Below are positions 18,879 to 27,839 of a DNA stretch of 64,000 nt, piece after piece. Positions within the stretch are counted from its first letter, which is position 1, and each line of letters begins with the position of its first letter. Origin of the DNA: Marinobacterium mangrovicola. GTDB taxonomy: Bacteria > Pseudomonadota > Gammaproteobacteria > Pseudomonadales > Balneatricaceae. The position numbers and the translations under genes were made by a program. The notes under the pieces are model-generated. The model saw nothing but the letters and a program-made list of their open reading frames with translations, did no database searches and had not been told where the DNA came from. The DNA is taken from the NCBI RefSeq assembly GCF_004339595.1, contig NZ_SMFU01000007.1, forward strand, positions 1,300,658 through 1,364,657, written 5' to 3'.

Positions 18879-18975
18879 GTAGGAGCAGAGCGGCGCCTCG
18901 CCGCGATCAACAGCCGCCGGCGGTTTAAATGACCGCCGTACCGGGTGCATTCGGCGCGAGGCGCACCTCCCACAT
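18879..18975. repeat. Inverted pair of REP-like elements (BIME)
   Basis: The first unit (18879-18911) begins GTAGGAGC and contains the perfect stem GCGGCG-cct-CGCCGC. The second (18947-18975), read on the opposite strand, begins ATGTGGGAGGTGCGCC and ends in GAATGC. Both follow the layout of Pseudomonas REP sequences (GTGGGAGC, short stem-loop, GCGAAT or GCGAT). The 35 bases between them hold another GC-rich dyad, CCGGCGG/ACCGCCG. Such pairs are extragenic and are mobilised by RAYT transposases. Confidence 0.65.
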
Positions 18976-19151
18976 CAGGGTATGGTTCCCAGAATAACGA
19001 CTCTCCATCGCGATCAACAGCATTTCTGCAGCCATACACCTACAGTTGCAATCACAGGTGTAACAATAGTTGCGAATCGCCTGAAGATTGCAGATCATCC
19101 ACACTTTAAAATCATAGATTTGCTGTATCGAGCACAACCATGGAGCGGAAG

Positions 19152-19595
19152 ATGAAGAAAGAAACGATTAATGTGTCATGGTGGATTGCGCGATCAGCAC
19201 ATTCGCTTGCTGCAATGGTGTTTATGATTGGGGTAGTGGCAGCAGTACTGCTCGCCGGTCTGTTTGGTTTTTCCAAGCTGGACACCGACTTCCTCACCGA
19301 TGAAATGTCTGCGTCCGTGTTTTCCTGGCTGATTACGGCCGGTATATCAGCCGCTGTAGCGCTGGTGGTTTATCTCGTGTTGAACCCTTTTATCCCCTCG
19401 CTAAGGGTGCTATCTCGCCGCGATATCATCGATCTGGAAAAAAGCTTCCCCGCCCGTGCGTATACCCAGGTACTGCGGTTTTACACCGAGGTGGGCACCA
19501 TCAACCAGCTGACGGTGAACAAGCTAAGACGCAATAGCGAAGAGGACGACCTGGAAGTACTACGGCAGCGTTATCTCGGCGCGAGCCAGGAGTGA
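19152..19595 (+). CDS. Small inner-membrane protein, function unknown
   Basis: A 147-residue protein with two membrane segments at about residues 18-40 and 62-84, and a charged cytoplasmic tail of about 60 residues. The ATG at 19152 is chosen because GGAGCGGAAG precedes it; an in-frame ATG at 19140 overlaps that site. I recognise no family. It lies between the REP pair and a bidirectional terminator, and nothing around it hints at a job. Confidence 0.6.
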   Translation: MKKETINVSWWIARSAHSLAAMVFMIGVVAAVLLAGLFGFSKLDTDFLTDEMSASVFSWLITAGISAAVALVVYLVLNPFIPSLRVLSRRDIIDLEKSFPARAYTQVLRFYTEVGTINQLTVNKLRRNSEEDDLEVLRQRYLGASQE

Positions 19596-19654
19596 TTCGC
19601 GCTGACATTTGAGACGCGTATTCTTAGTACGCTATCGATTTGAACAGGCAAACC

Positions 19655-19690
19655 AAAAAGCCCATTGGCGCACAGCACAATGGGCTTTTT
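19655..19690. terminator. Bidirectional intrinsic terminator
   Basis: Perfect 13-bp arms AAAAAGCCCATTG (19655-19667) and CAATGGGCTTTTT (19678-19690) with a 10-base loop give T5 tracts on both strands. It serves the small membrane protein gene on the plus strand and the ureD end of the polyamine genes on the minus strand. Confidence 0.92.
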
Positions 19691-19749
19691 GTTTATTCCG
19701 TTTTGACTTCTAGTGTTACTTTTCGTGTTACTAATCGCGTTAACCTCAA

Positions 19750-20604
19750 TCAAGTTGCCCAGATGCGCGGCGGTTCGGCTTCGCGGCCAGCCACTTCCGG
19801 CCGGACTGCGCGCCAGACGGCCGTCATCAGCTTCAGCATCGGCTCGGTACCCGGGCCCAGCAAGCGCACGACTATGGCTTGATCCACCCGCGTAGCACCC
19901 GCTTCCAGCGGCAGATCCGACAGCCCCTCCATCGCTTCACGAGTGAGCTCCAGCAGACGTTCAAAGTCAGGGTTATCCTGGCCCGGCACGATCAGCATCG
20001 TGGCCTGCATCGGGTAACCGCGCATGCCAGCGCTGGCTTCAACCAGCGCCATCCCTTCGGTTCTTAGCTGGTCGATCAACACCAGCTCGCCATCGACGCT
20101 GAGGCGGGTGGTCGCATCGAGGCGCCCCTCGGTGAACGCCTCATCGATCACCGGCCGTCCCAGACACTGGATATCCCAGCCGATAAACGAGGCACCTGGC
20201 TCCAGGTCGATATGGGTTTCCACGCGCGCCTGGGCATCGGGGAAAAAGATGTTCTCCTGCGGCATCCACTCCAGCAAGCCACCCTTTTCAACGCTGAGGC
20301 GCTGAATCTGCGTCGCCAGCCGACCGCCGGAGCGGTAAAACTTGGTGGCGCCCGGAGTGGTGATCAGCGCCTTGGCGCCGGGTTCCACATGCACGGCGAT
20401 ATCCAGCGTATCACTGCCGACCACGCCGCCCGGCGGGTGCAGCAGATAGGTATGGCACACCTCATCCCCTTCCGGGTAAAACGGGCGTTGCACCGCCAGC
20501 GGGCCTTTACGCTCACGCTCGACGATCTTGGTCTTCTCTCCTCGCAGGGCGAAGCGCAGCTTGAGCAGTGCTTCCCACCCCTGGGCGGTTACCGCCATGT
20601 TCAT
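19750..20604 (-). CDS. ureD: Urease accessory protein UreD (isolated copy)
   Basis: A 284-residue protein of the normal UreD/UreH length when started at the ATG at 20604, which has AAGGAAA upstream; the frame runs to 20718 but that extension is unlikely. Recognisable family segments are TYLLHPPGGVVGSDTLDI, ITTPGATKFYRS and the WMPQENIFFPDA block. UreD with UreF and UreG delivers nickel to apo-urease. Here no ureABC, ureE, ureF or ureG lies in the window, and a strong terminator follows directly. It either acts with a urease encoded elsewhere or has been separated from it. Upstream is a PuuB-like oxidase. Confidence 0.88.
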   Translation of the reverse strand: MNMAVTAQGWEALLKLRFALRGEKTKIVERERKGPLAVQRPFYPEGDEVCHTYLLHPPGGVVGSDTLDIAVHVEPGAKALITTPGATKFYRSGGRLATQIQRLSVEKGGLLEWMPQENIFFPDAQARVETHIDLEPGASFIGWDIQCLGRPVIDEAFTEGRLDATTRLSVDGELVLIDQLRTEGMALVEASAGMRGYPMQATMLIVPGQDNPDFERLLELTREAMEGLSDLPLEAGATRVDQAIVVRLLGPGTEPMLKLMTAVWRAVRPEVAGREAEPPRIWAT

Positions 20605-20728
20605 CCAGCTTTCCTTCTCGGCTCGGTCTTTCTTGTTCACTGCGCCAGGCAAAGGGCTTGCGGGCGCATGGGAAAGCAAAAATACCACTCCCGCCCGTCC
20701 AGCTCCAATCGGGAGCATCGAGCGCTGC

Positions 20729-20770
20729 TTGTCGAGAGTTCTTTGTCCAGAGCTCTTTGTCGAGAGCTCC
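20729..20770. repeat. Three tandem 14-bp repeats
   Basis: Three head-to-tail copies of TTGTCSAGAGYTCY (20729-20742, 20743-20756, 20757-20770) fill almost exactly the space between the puuB-like stop codon and the ureD reading frame. Copies differ by one to three bases. This could be a slippage product or a binding array. Confidence 0.8.
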
Positions 20771-22075
20771 TTAAAGTCCCAGCCTGTCTTTCATCGAATA
20801 GTACCAGGCACCCATGGCGCTCAGTGGCGCCTGGAAACGGTGACCACCCGGGAAAGGGTAATGCTTCAGTGAGGCGAAGGCATCGAAGCCTGCGGACTCA
20901 CCGAGAATCTTCTCGCACAGCAGGCGCCCGGCCAGGTGGGTGTAGGTGACACCGTGACCGCTGCAGCCCTGGGAATAGAAAATATTATCGCCAAGCGTGC
21001 CTACCTGCGGCAGGCGCGACAGCGTCATCAGAAAGTTGCCGGTCCAGCAGTAGTCGATCTTTACACCCTCGAGCTGCGGGAAGGTTTTCAGCAGCTTCGG
21101 CCGGATCAGGCGCTCGATATCGGCAGGATCCCGCGCGCCGTAAACAACGCCACCGCCGTAGAGCAGCCGTTTGTCGGCAGAGAGACGGTAGTAATCGAGC
21201 AGGTAGTTGCAGTCTTCAACACAGTAATCTTTGGGAATCAGCGCACGGGCCTGTTCGTCGCTCAGCGGCTCGGTGGCGACAACCTGAGTGCCGCAGGGCA
21301 TGGATTTGGCGCTGAGCTCCGACACCAGCCCACCCAGGTAGGCGTTGCCAGCGAGCACCAGGGTTCTTGCCTGCACCCGGCCATGCTCGGTCAGCACTTC
21401 GGCACCGCCCTGACCGTTGGGGTTTCGGTTGACCGACTGGACCTGTGAGTGCTCGTAGATGTGACCACCGAGCTGGCGCACAGCGGCGGCTTCACCGAGT
21501 GCGAGATTCAACGGATGTATGTGACCGCTGCCATGATCCAGCAGTCCGCCCACGTAGCGTTCGGTGGCTACCTCACGGCCGATAGCGCTGCTATCGAGCA
21601 GCTCCAGCCTGTCATAGCCGTAGCGCTCCCAAAGCGCTTTCTGGTGCTCCAGTTCCGCCATCTGTTTTTTATTAAACGCGGCAAAAATACCGCCCTGCTT
21701 CAGATCGCAGTCGATGTTGTAGCGAGCCACCAGGTCCCTGATGATGCGCCCGCCCTCAAACGCCAGCGGCCCCAGTACATCGGCCACCGACTGACCGGCG
21801 CTGCTCTCGATAGCATCGATATCACGGCTGTAACTGTTAACAATCTGACCGCCGTTGCGCCCGGATGCGCCCCACCCCACCCGCGCCTGTTCAAGCACGA
21901 CAACATCCAAGCCACGTTCCAGCAGATGGATCGCCGTAGAGAGGCCGGTATAACCGGCGCCGACGATACAGACATCGCAGCGGATCTCACCATCAAGAGA
22001 CAGGGATTCCGGGGCCGGTTTCGCGGAAGCCGCGTAATAGGACGGGGGATATTGAAATTCGGACGAACGGGTCAA
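20771..22075 (-). CDS. puuB: Gamma-glutamylputrescine oxidase-like flavoprotein
   Basis: A 434-residue FAD-dependent amine oxidase of the DAO family. The dinucleotide-binding motif VGAGYTGLSTAIHLLERG lies at about residues 38-55, followed by GWGASGRNGGQ, the FAD-contact segment typical of PuuB. The C-terminal GCSGHGVTYTHLAG block closes the FAD site. In E. coli PuuB oxidises gamma-glutamylputrescine to the aldehyde. The start is a TTG at 22075 with GGAG ten bases upstream. The PuuA-like ligase gene lies 51 bases upstream on the same strand, supporting the polyamine role. Confidence 0.88.
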   Translation of the reverse strand: MTRSSEFQYPPSYYAASAKPAPESLSLDGEIRCDVCIVGAGYTGLSTAIHLLERGLDVVVLEQARVGWGASGRNGGQIVNSYSRDIDAIESSAGQSVADVLGPLAFEGGRIIRDLVARYNIDCDLKQGGIFAAFNKKQMAELEHQKALWERYGYDRLELLDSSAIGREVATERYVGGLLDHGSGHIHPLNLALGEAAAVRQLGGHIYEHSQVQSVNRNPNGQGGAEVLTEHGRVQARTLVLAGNAYLGGLVSELSAKSMPCGTQVVATEPLSDEQARALIPKDYCVEDCNYLLDYYRLSADKRLLYGGGVVYGARDPADIERLIRPKLLKTFPQLEGVKIDYCWTGNFLMTLSRLPQVGTLGDNIFYSQGCSGHGVTYTHLAGRLLCEKILGESAGFDAFASLKHYPFPGGHRFQAPLSAMGAWYYSMKDRLGL

Positions 22076-22125
22076 TTCTATAGTTCTCCAGGGCTGGCTC
22101 GGTTCAGGGGCTAATCGGTTTAAAA

Positions 22126-23472
22126 TCAGACGCTCAGCAGCAGGAACTCACGTTCCCAGGAGCTGATCACCCGCTTGAAGTTTTCGTGTTCGGCGCGTTT
22201 CACCGCAGCGTAACCATCGATAAACGCATCACCGAGGTATTTACGCGCCGCCGCGGACTCCTCCAGCTGCTCTACCGCACTTTCAATGGTCACCGGCAGT
22301 TCGTAGTCCTCCAGGTCATAGGCGCGCCCGGAGCAGGGCTCGGAAGGCTCGATCTTCTCCACCATACCGATATACCCGCACAGCAGGCTCGCCGCGATCG
22401 CCAGGTAGCTGTTGGCATCCGCGCCTGCCAGACGGTTTTCCAAGCGCTGGTTCTGGCTGTCGGATTCCGGAATACGCAGGCCGCAGGTGCGGTTGGCGTG
22501 GCCCCAGGCTACGTTTACCGGCGCAGAGGTATCGGGCAGGAAGCGGCGGAAAGAGTTAACGTTAGGCGCCAGTAGCAGCAGGAGCTCCGGCAGATAGCGC
22601 TGCATGCCACCCACATGATGGCGGAACAGCTCGCTCATGCTGCCATCTTCGTTACTGAAGATGTTCAGGCCGGTCTGTTCGTCGATGATGCTCTGGTGCA
22701 GATGCATGGCGCTACCCGGCTCATTGCTGATCGGTTTGGCCATAAAGGTGGCCAGCACGCCGTGCTTCATCGCCGCCTCGCGCATGGTGCGCTTGAACAC
22801 CTGCACATGGTCCGCCAGCGCCAGCGGGTCGCCGTGGAGGAAGTTGATCTCCATCTGCGCAGTGCCCTCTTCATGGATCAGGGTATCGATCTCCAGCCCC
22901 TGATACTCACACCAGTCGTACATATCCTCAAACAGCGGATCGAACTCATTGGCGGCTTCAATAGAGAACGACTGGCGGCCGGTCTCAGGACGGCCGGAGC
23001 GACCGATCGGCGGCTGCAGCGGCACATCCGGATCGTCGCTGCGCTTGGTCAGGTAGAACTCCATCTCCGGCGCGACAATCGGCTTCCAGCCCTTTTCCTG
23101 GTAGAGCGCCAGCACCTTTTTCAAAACGTTACGCGGTGACAGCTCTATCGGCTTGCCTTCGCGGTTATAGGTATCGTGGATCACCTGCGCCGTGGGCTCG
23201 GCAGTCCAGGGCAGCAAAAACACCGCATCCGGGTCCGGATGGCAGACCATATCGATATCGGCGGGATCGAGCAGCGAGTAGTAGATATCGTCATCGACCC
23301 AGTCGCCAGTGACCGTCTGCAGCAGGACACTCTCGGGCAGATGCATGCCCCGTTCGTAAAGAAATTTATCCGTCGGCGAGATCTTGCCCCGGACAATACC
23401 GGTCAGATCGCTGACGACACACTCCACTTCTGTGACCCGGTTCTCCTTGAGCCAGGTTGCGAGCCGCTGCAT
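22126..23472 (-). CDS. puuA: Glutamine synthetase family protein, gamma-glutamylpolyamine synthetase type
   Basis: A 448-residue protein of the glutamine-synthetase III/PuuA-like group. The ATG at 23472 has GGGGG five bases upstream. The N-terminal beta-grasp domain holds the family's VECVVSDLTGIVRGKISPTDKF. The catalytic domain holds APEMEFYL, GTAQMEINFLHGD, AMHLHQS and the ATP/glutamate-binding NRTCGLRIPESD with the RLAGADANSYLAIAA block. This pattern is that of enzymes gamma-glutamylating putrescine or other amines, rather than ammonia-assimilating GlnA. It pairs with the PuuB-like gene downstream. Confidence 0.88.
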   Translation of the reverse strand: MQRLATWLKENRVTEVECVVSDLTGIVRGKISPTDKFLYERGMHLPESVLLQTVTGDWVDDDIYYSLLDPADIDMVCHPDPDAVFLLPWTAEPTAQVIHDTYNREGKPIELSPRNVLKKVLALYQEKGWKPIVAPEMEFYLTKRSDDPDVPLQPPIGRSGRPETGRQSFSIEAANEFDPLFEDMYDWCEYQGLEIDTLIHEEGTAQMEINFLHGDPLALADHVQVFKRTMREAAMKHGVLATFMAKPISNEPGSAMHLHQSIIDEQTGLNIFSNEDGSMSELFRHHVGGMQRYLPELLLLLAPNVNSFRRFLPDTSAPVNVAWGHANRTCGLRIPESDSQNQRLENRLAGADANSYLAIAASLLCGYIGMVEKIEPSEPCSGRAYDLEDYELPVTIESAVEQLEESAAARKYLGDAFIDGYAAVKRAEHENFKRVISSWEREFLLLSV

Positions 23473-23812
23473 GAATACCCCCAATAGATATAAATAATCT
23501 GCCTGTTCCGGCTGACGTTACAACCAAAGTTGAATGCTGGGAAGCAATGAATAAATTGCGCCATTCTGGAGCCTGTCCAAAAGGGGTAAAATCGAGCCCC
23601 TTTGTGCCACGAAACCAGTGTTTAAGGGTAGTCTACTCCCATCCCCTTCTGATGACGCACAACCGGAACGCCCGCTGCCGGGCAAGCCTCTGAAAGGCTT
23701 CACAAAACAGGGTGTCAAGTCCATACCTAGCCCGGCATATTGACTTTAACCATGGCTTGGCATTCACTCGTGGGGTCGGAACCAACGGGTTCTGAGCTTT
23801 AAATGGTGGAAC
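23473..23812. promoter_or_regulatory. Divergent control region between two puuA-like genes
   Basis: About 340 bases separate the two divergent ligase genes, enough for two promoters and operators. A TTGACT at about 23739 could be a -35 for the plus-strand gene, but a good -10 is not evident. I see no clear dyad of known type. Confidence 0.4.
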
Positions 23813-25207
23813 ATGAACGATCATATTTCCGGGTGGTTGGAGCTACCCGATCCGGCTGAGGCCGAAACCTTTCTTAAGCAACACCCCGATCTGCAATTTG
23901 TCGATCTGCTGATAGCCGATATGAACGGTATTGTCCGTGGCAAACGTATCGACCGGTCCGCCCTGAAGAAGGTCTATGAAAAAGGCGTAGCGCTGCCCGC
24001 TTCGCTCTATGGACTGGATATTCTCGGCGAAACGGTTGAGAGCACCGGGCTTGGACTCGAAATAGGCGAGGCCGACCATATCTGCTACCCGATTCCCGGC
24101 TCTCTGACCATGGAATCCTGGCAGAAGCGCCCTATCGCGCAGCTGCTGATGACCATGTATGAAGACGAGGAAACGCCCTTTTACGCTGATCCACGTACAG
24201 TGCTCAAGCGCGTACTCGGTCGCTTCGAGGAACTGGGCCTGAAACCGGTCACGGCGTTCGAGCTGGAGTTTTACCTGATCGATCAGGAAAACATCAACGG
24301 CAAGCCGCAGCCGCCGAAGTCACCGATCTCCGGCAAGCGCCCGGAGAGCGTACAGGTGTACTCGATTGACGAGCTGGACGAGTACGCGGACTTCCTGTCC
24401 GACGTCATCGAATCCGCACGCCAGCAGGGTCTGCCGGCGGACACCATCGTCGCCGAATCAGCGCCGGGACAGTTTGAGATCAACCTCAAACATGTGGATT
24501 GCCCGATCCGCTCCTGCGATAACGCCACGCTGCTGCGTCGCGTCATCAAGAGCGTGGCCTACGACCATGAGATGGATACCACCTTCATGGCCAAGCCCTA
24601 CGCCGAGCAGGCCGGTAACGGCATGCATCTGCATATCAGCCTGGTGGACCAGAACGGCAAGAACGTCTTTGCCCTGGATGAAGAGACGGAAACCCCCAAC
24701 GACATCATGCGCTGGGCCCTGGGTGGACTGCTCGAGATGATGGACGACTACATGGCGATCCTGAGTCCGAACATCAACTCCTACCGTCGTTTCAGCCAGG
24801 GGTTCTATGTCCCGACCTGGCCCTGCTGGGGTATAGAAAACCGCACCACGGCGCTGCGTATTCCCGGTGGCGAGGCGGAAGCGACCCGTATCGAGCATCG
24901 CCTCGCGGGCACCGACGCCAACCCCTACCTGCTGATGGCGGCCATGCTGGCCTCTATCCACTACGGCATCACCCACAAGATCGAGCCTCCAGCGCCGATC
25001 AGCGGTAACGCCTATGAACAGCAGGAAGTTGTGTTGCCGAACAACCTGCGCGATGCACTGCGTGAGCTGGAAAGCTCCGGCGTGATGCGTGAGTACCTGG
25101 GCGATGATTTCCTCAATATCTTCATCGCCTGCAAGGAACACGAGGTAGAACAGTTCGAGCAGACCATTTCGGACCTCGAATACGCCTGGTACCTGCACAC
25201 GGTGTGA
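23813..25207 (+). CDS. Second glutamine synthetase family protein, PuuA-like
   Basis: A 464-residue paralogue divergent from the first. N-terminal FVDLLIADMNGIVRGKRIDRSAL, then the catalytic domain with TAFELEFYL, ESAPGQFEINLKHVD, NGMHLHIS, and ENRTTALRIPGGE followed by RIEHRLAGTDANPYL. It is closer in layout to PuuA proper (ELEFYL, GMHLHIS) than to GlnA: no adenylylation Tyr region is evident. It probably ligates glutamate to a different amine from its neighbour, or the two could work as hetero-oligomers. Downstream is a short membrane protein gene on the other strand. Confidence 0.88.
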   Translation: MNDHISGWLELPDPAEAETFLKQHPDLQFVDLLIADMNGIVRGKRIDRSALKKVYEKGVALPASLYGLDILGETVESTGLGLEIGEADHICYPIPGSLTMESWQKRPIAQLLMTMYEDEETPFYADPRTVLKRVLGRFEELGLKPVTAFELEFYLIDQENINGKPQPPKSPISGKRPESVQVYSIDELDEYADFLSDVIESARQQGLPADTIVAESAPGQFEINLKHVDCPIRSCDNATLLRRVIKSVAYDHEMDTTFMAKPYAEQAGNGMHLHISLVDQNGKNVFALDEETETPNDIMRWALGGLLEMMDDYMAILSPNINSYRRFSQGFYVPTWPCWGIENRTTALRIPGGEAEATRIEHRLAGTDANPYLLMAAMLASIHYGITHKIEPPAPISGNAYEQQEVVLPNNLRDALRELESSGVMREYLGDDFLNIFIACKEHEVEQFEQTISDLEYAWYLHTV

Positions 25208-25294
25208 TGCCCATCACACTCTACAGGCCAGGAACTGGGACCGGGCAGCATTGGCTGCCTGGCCCCGATCTCCCAATAACTAATCACCCCGCTT

Positions 25295-25612
25295 TCAGGA
25301 CAGATCCCGATCCGGCTTTATCACCTGAACACTGACCAGCAAAGTCACCAGCAGCGTAATAATCAGGATCAGCGGGCCGTTCAGCAAATAGTCGACCCCG
25401 AGGCCTGGCCCCAGCAACAGCGCACTGATCTCAAATACCCCGAAAACGCACCAGGCACAGGCGCCAACAAACAGCGGGATACCGATACTGGGTTTTCTGT
25501 ACGCAGGCCTCGTTCCGAGCAGATACCTGGCCAGCAGAAACAACCCGGCCACCATAAAAGCACGCTCGGGCTGCAGGATAAACGGATCGAGAACCGCTTT
25601 TACTGGATTCAC
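25295..25612 (-). CDS. Small membrane protein, function unknown
   Basis: A 105-residue protein starting at a GTG, supported by AAGGAG seven bases upstream. Three hydrophobic segments (about residues 15-32, 44-68 and 75-98) suggest an integral membrane protein. I recognise no family. It is close to DUF1810 on the same strand but separated by 70 bases, so they could be independent. Confidence 0.6.
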   Translation of the reverse strand: MNPVKAVLDPFILQPERAFMVAGLFLLARYLLGTRPAYRKPSIGIPLFVGACAWCVFGVFEISALLLGPGLGVDYLLNGPLILIITLLVTLLVSVQVIKPDRDLS

Positions 25613-25684
25613 GCAAGACTCCTTCCCTTTAGTCTGTCGCGGCCCAGTGATTACAGCTCCAGACCGGAGTTAGCCTGGCAACCC

Positions 25685-26119
25685 TTAGCCAGGCTTTATG
25701 AGTGCCAACGTTTTCGCATCCGGTTCAGCAGCGAAATATTTCGCAAGTATGCGGTGAAACACGGAATCATCCTCTGACACTGCGGCAAACAGCGTTGCGC
25801 AGGAGCGCAGCTTCATATCGTCCGGCATACCGAGAATATCGCGGGCGCTGCGCCGCTCGGTCGCCAGTAGCACTTCGCAGCATTCGCTCAGGTGGGGACC
25901 CAACAGCGGGTGTTCGAGATAGGCGCGGGCTTCATCCAGTGAGCCTATGGCGTAGTGTTCAGCCGTGTGACTGCGGCCCAGTCCCGCGTACTGAGGAAAG
26001 ATATACCAGATCCAATGAGACCGCTTGCGCCCATCCTTGAGCTCATAGAGCGCTGTTCTGTAGTCCCGTGCCTGAGCTTCAACAAAGCGCCCCAGGTTAT
26101 AACGATCCTTTTCCGGCAT
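25685..26119 (-). CDS. DUF1810 family protein
   Basis: A 144-residue soluble protein. The core block HWIWYIFPQYAGLGRSHTAEHYAIGSLDEARAYL, split around residues 34-70, is the DUF1810 hallmark, as is the LRSCATLF region near the C-terminus. The length is normal for the family. DUF1810 members have been linked to calpastatin-like annotation and to NAD-related folds, but no reaction is established. GAGGATA precedes the ATG. Confidence 0.88.
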   Translation of the reverse strand: MPEKDRYNLGRFVEAQARDYRTALYELKDGRKRSHWIWYIFPQYAGLGRSHTAEHYAIGSLDEARAYLEHPLLGPHLSECCEVLLATERRSARDILGMPDDMKLRSCATLFAAVSEDDSVFHRILAKYFAAEPDAKTLALIKPG

Positions 26120-26246
26120 CCGTTGCTATCCTCAGATTAATCCACACTGAAACCTTCATCTCTAACCATTATTATCAGGTTTAGCAGAATAGCCACTGAA
26201 GTTTGTCGCCTTTTAGTCAAAGGCCGCTTAGTCCAAGGAGTGTTCC

Positions 26247-27077
26247 ATGCCCGTGTCGTCCGGGGAAGAAAGTGAGCTGATTAACCTGGTCAGGGAGGTG
26301 GCTCGTAAAGAGATCAGCCCCCGTTTCCGCCGTCTTTCGCCCGACGCGATCCGCTCCAAGGCCACCTTTGACGACCTGGTCACCGAGGCGGATATCGCTT
26401 GCGAAAACGCCATCACCGCCGCGGTAATGGAACTGATGCCAGATGCCGCGGTAGTTGGTGAAGAGGCCGTAGCCGCAGACGGACGCGTCATAGACCGCAT
26501 CGCCGAGGCTGATCGAGCGGTCATTATCGACCCGGTAGATGGCACTTGGAACTTCGCCAACGGCCTAGCCACTCACGGCGTGCTGCTGGCGGTCACCGAA
26601 GGCGAAAACACGGTTTTCGGTTTGCTGTATGACCCTGTCATGGATGACTGGATTCTGGCGCGACGCGGTGGCGGCAGCTGGTACTGCAGCCCCGATAGCG
26701 CGCCGGTGCCGCTGCAGGTCAGCCGTGGCAAAACGCTGGAGGACATGACTGGCTTCGCCTCGGCATTTAATTTCCCACCGCTGCGTCGCAGCGCAGCCAG
26801 CGAAGCGCTGTTGGGGTTTGCCCGTGCCTATAGCCTGCGCTGCGCCTGTCACGAATATCGCCTGCTGATCCAGGGCCAGGTGGACTTCATGATCAACGCC
26901 AGTGCCAAGCCCTGGGACCATGCCGCCGGCGCTCTGGCGGTACAGGAAGCGGGCGGGGCAGTAGGCATGCTGGACGGTCGCGACTACACGCCGCTGATCA
27001 AGGATGGCTGCATTCTGGCCGCCAACTCCGAACGCGCGCTGGATGAGATCCGCAGCCATTTACGGCAGCATCTCTAA
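26247..27077 (+). CDS. Inositol monophosphatase family protein
   Basis: A 276-residue Mg-dependent phosphatase. Metal-binding motifs are intact: GEE at 71-73, DPVDGT at 95-100 and WDHAAG at 223-228. The family hydrolyses inositol phosphates, histidinol phosphate, PAP or related sugar phosphates. This sequence lacks marks that would pick one substrate. AAGGAGTG precedes the ATG. A spermidine-synthase-like gene follows after 41 bases, so the two may be cotranscribed. Confidence 0.88.
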   Translation: MPVSSGEESELINLVREVARKEISPRFRRLSPDAIRSKATFDDLVTEADIACENAITAAVMELMPDAAVVGEEAVAADGRVIDRIAEADRAVIIDPVDGTWNFANGLATHGVLLAVTEGENTVFGLLYDPVMDDWILARRGGGSWYCSPDSAPVPLQVSRGKTLEDMTGFASAFNFPPLRRSAASEALLGFARAYSLRCACHEYRLLIQGQVDFMINASAKPWDHAAGALAVQEAGGAVGMLDGRDYTPLIKDGCILAANSERALDEIRSHLRQHL

Positions 27078-27118
27078 TCGTCGTACCCATTACGCCCAAC
27101 ACCGCGTAAAATGGGCCG

Positions 27119-27835
27119 ATGAGTATTTTATTTGAAGAGATCGATTCTCAACCCTCCCCGATCGGCACGATTTCCCTGCGTCGTCGCCGTATTCCCGTTA
27201 TGGGCGACCAGGACATCTATGAGGTAAAACTCGGCGACGAGTTTCTGATGTCGAGTTACTTCGTCGATGGCGAAGTGGCGCTCTCCGACCTTGGCCTTGC
27301 CGCACTGCAAGGCGATAACCTGTCCGTGGTCGTTGGTGGCCTGGGGCTTGGCTATACCGCCGAGGCGGTGCTCAAGCACGACAGCGTGGGCGAACTGATG
27401 GTGGTGGAATACCTGCCGCCGGTGATCGGCTGGCACCAGCAGCACAAGGTGCCACTGGGCAAGGTGCTCACCGACGATGCCCGCTGCCGTCTGGTACAGG
27501 GCGATTTCTTTGCCCTCAGCGCCAGCCAGGAAGGCTTCGACCCGGAAGCGCCCGGTCGCAAGCTCGATGCAATCCTGCTTGATATCGACCACTCGCCCCG
27601 CGCCCTGCTCAACGATGCCAGCAAACCGTTTTATAGCGCGGCGGGTATCGCGCAGCTGGCCACCCACCTGAAACCCGGCGGCGTGTTCGGTTTCTGGTCT
27701 ACCGATGTGCCGGACCAACCCTTTATCGACCTGCTGCAGAGTGTGTTCAGCACAGTTCAGGTTCACGAAGTGGCGTTCCATAACCCGTTCCAGAACGAAG
27801 CGGCCAGCAATACCGTTTACGTGGCGATCCTCTAG
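27119..27835 (+). CDS. Spermidine-synthase-like class I methyltransferase-fold protein
   Basis: A 238-residue protein with a Rossmann fold of the spermidine synthase type: VVVGGLGLGYTAEAVL at about residues 69-84 replaces the usual GGG.G motif, VVEYLP at about 94 is the acidic end of strand 2, and ILLDIDHSPRALL at about 151 lies at strand 4. The N-terminal strand region is short. Similar proteins in proteobacteria are annotated as spermidine synthase, but a true aminopropyltransferase normally has an Asp gate (D-D) that I cannot confirm. It could be a small-molecule methyltransferase. Confidence 0.75.
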   Translation: MSILFEEIDSQPSPIGTISLRRRRIPVMGDQDIYEVKLGDEFLMSSYFVDGEVALSDLGLAALQGDNLSVVVGGLGLGYTAEAVLKHDSVGELMVVEYLPPVIGWHQQHKVPLGKVLTDDARCRLVQGDFFALSASQEGFDPEAPGRKLDAILLDIDHSPRALLNDASKPFYSAAGIAQLATHLKPGGVFGFWSTDVPDQPFIDLLQSVFSTVQVHEVAFHNPFQNEAASNTVYVAIL

Positions 27836-27839
27836 AGTT

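Noticed and set aside
24458-25198. Minus-strand ORF of 246 codons
   Set aside because: Antisense shadow of the second PuuA-like gene; high-GC genes on one strand often leave such open frames on the other.
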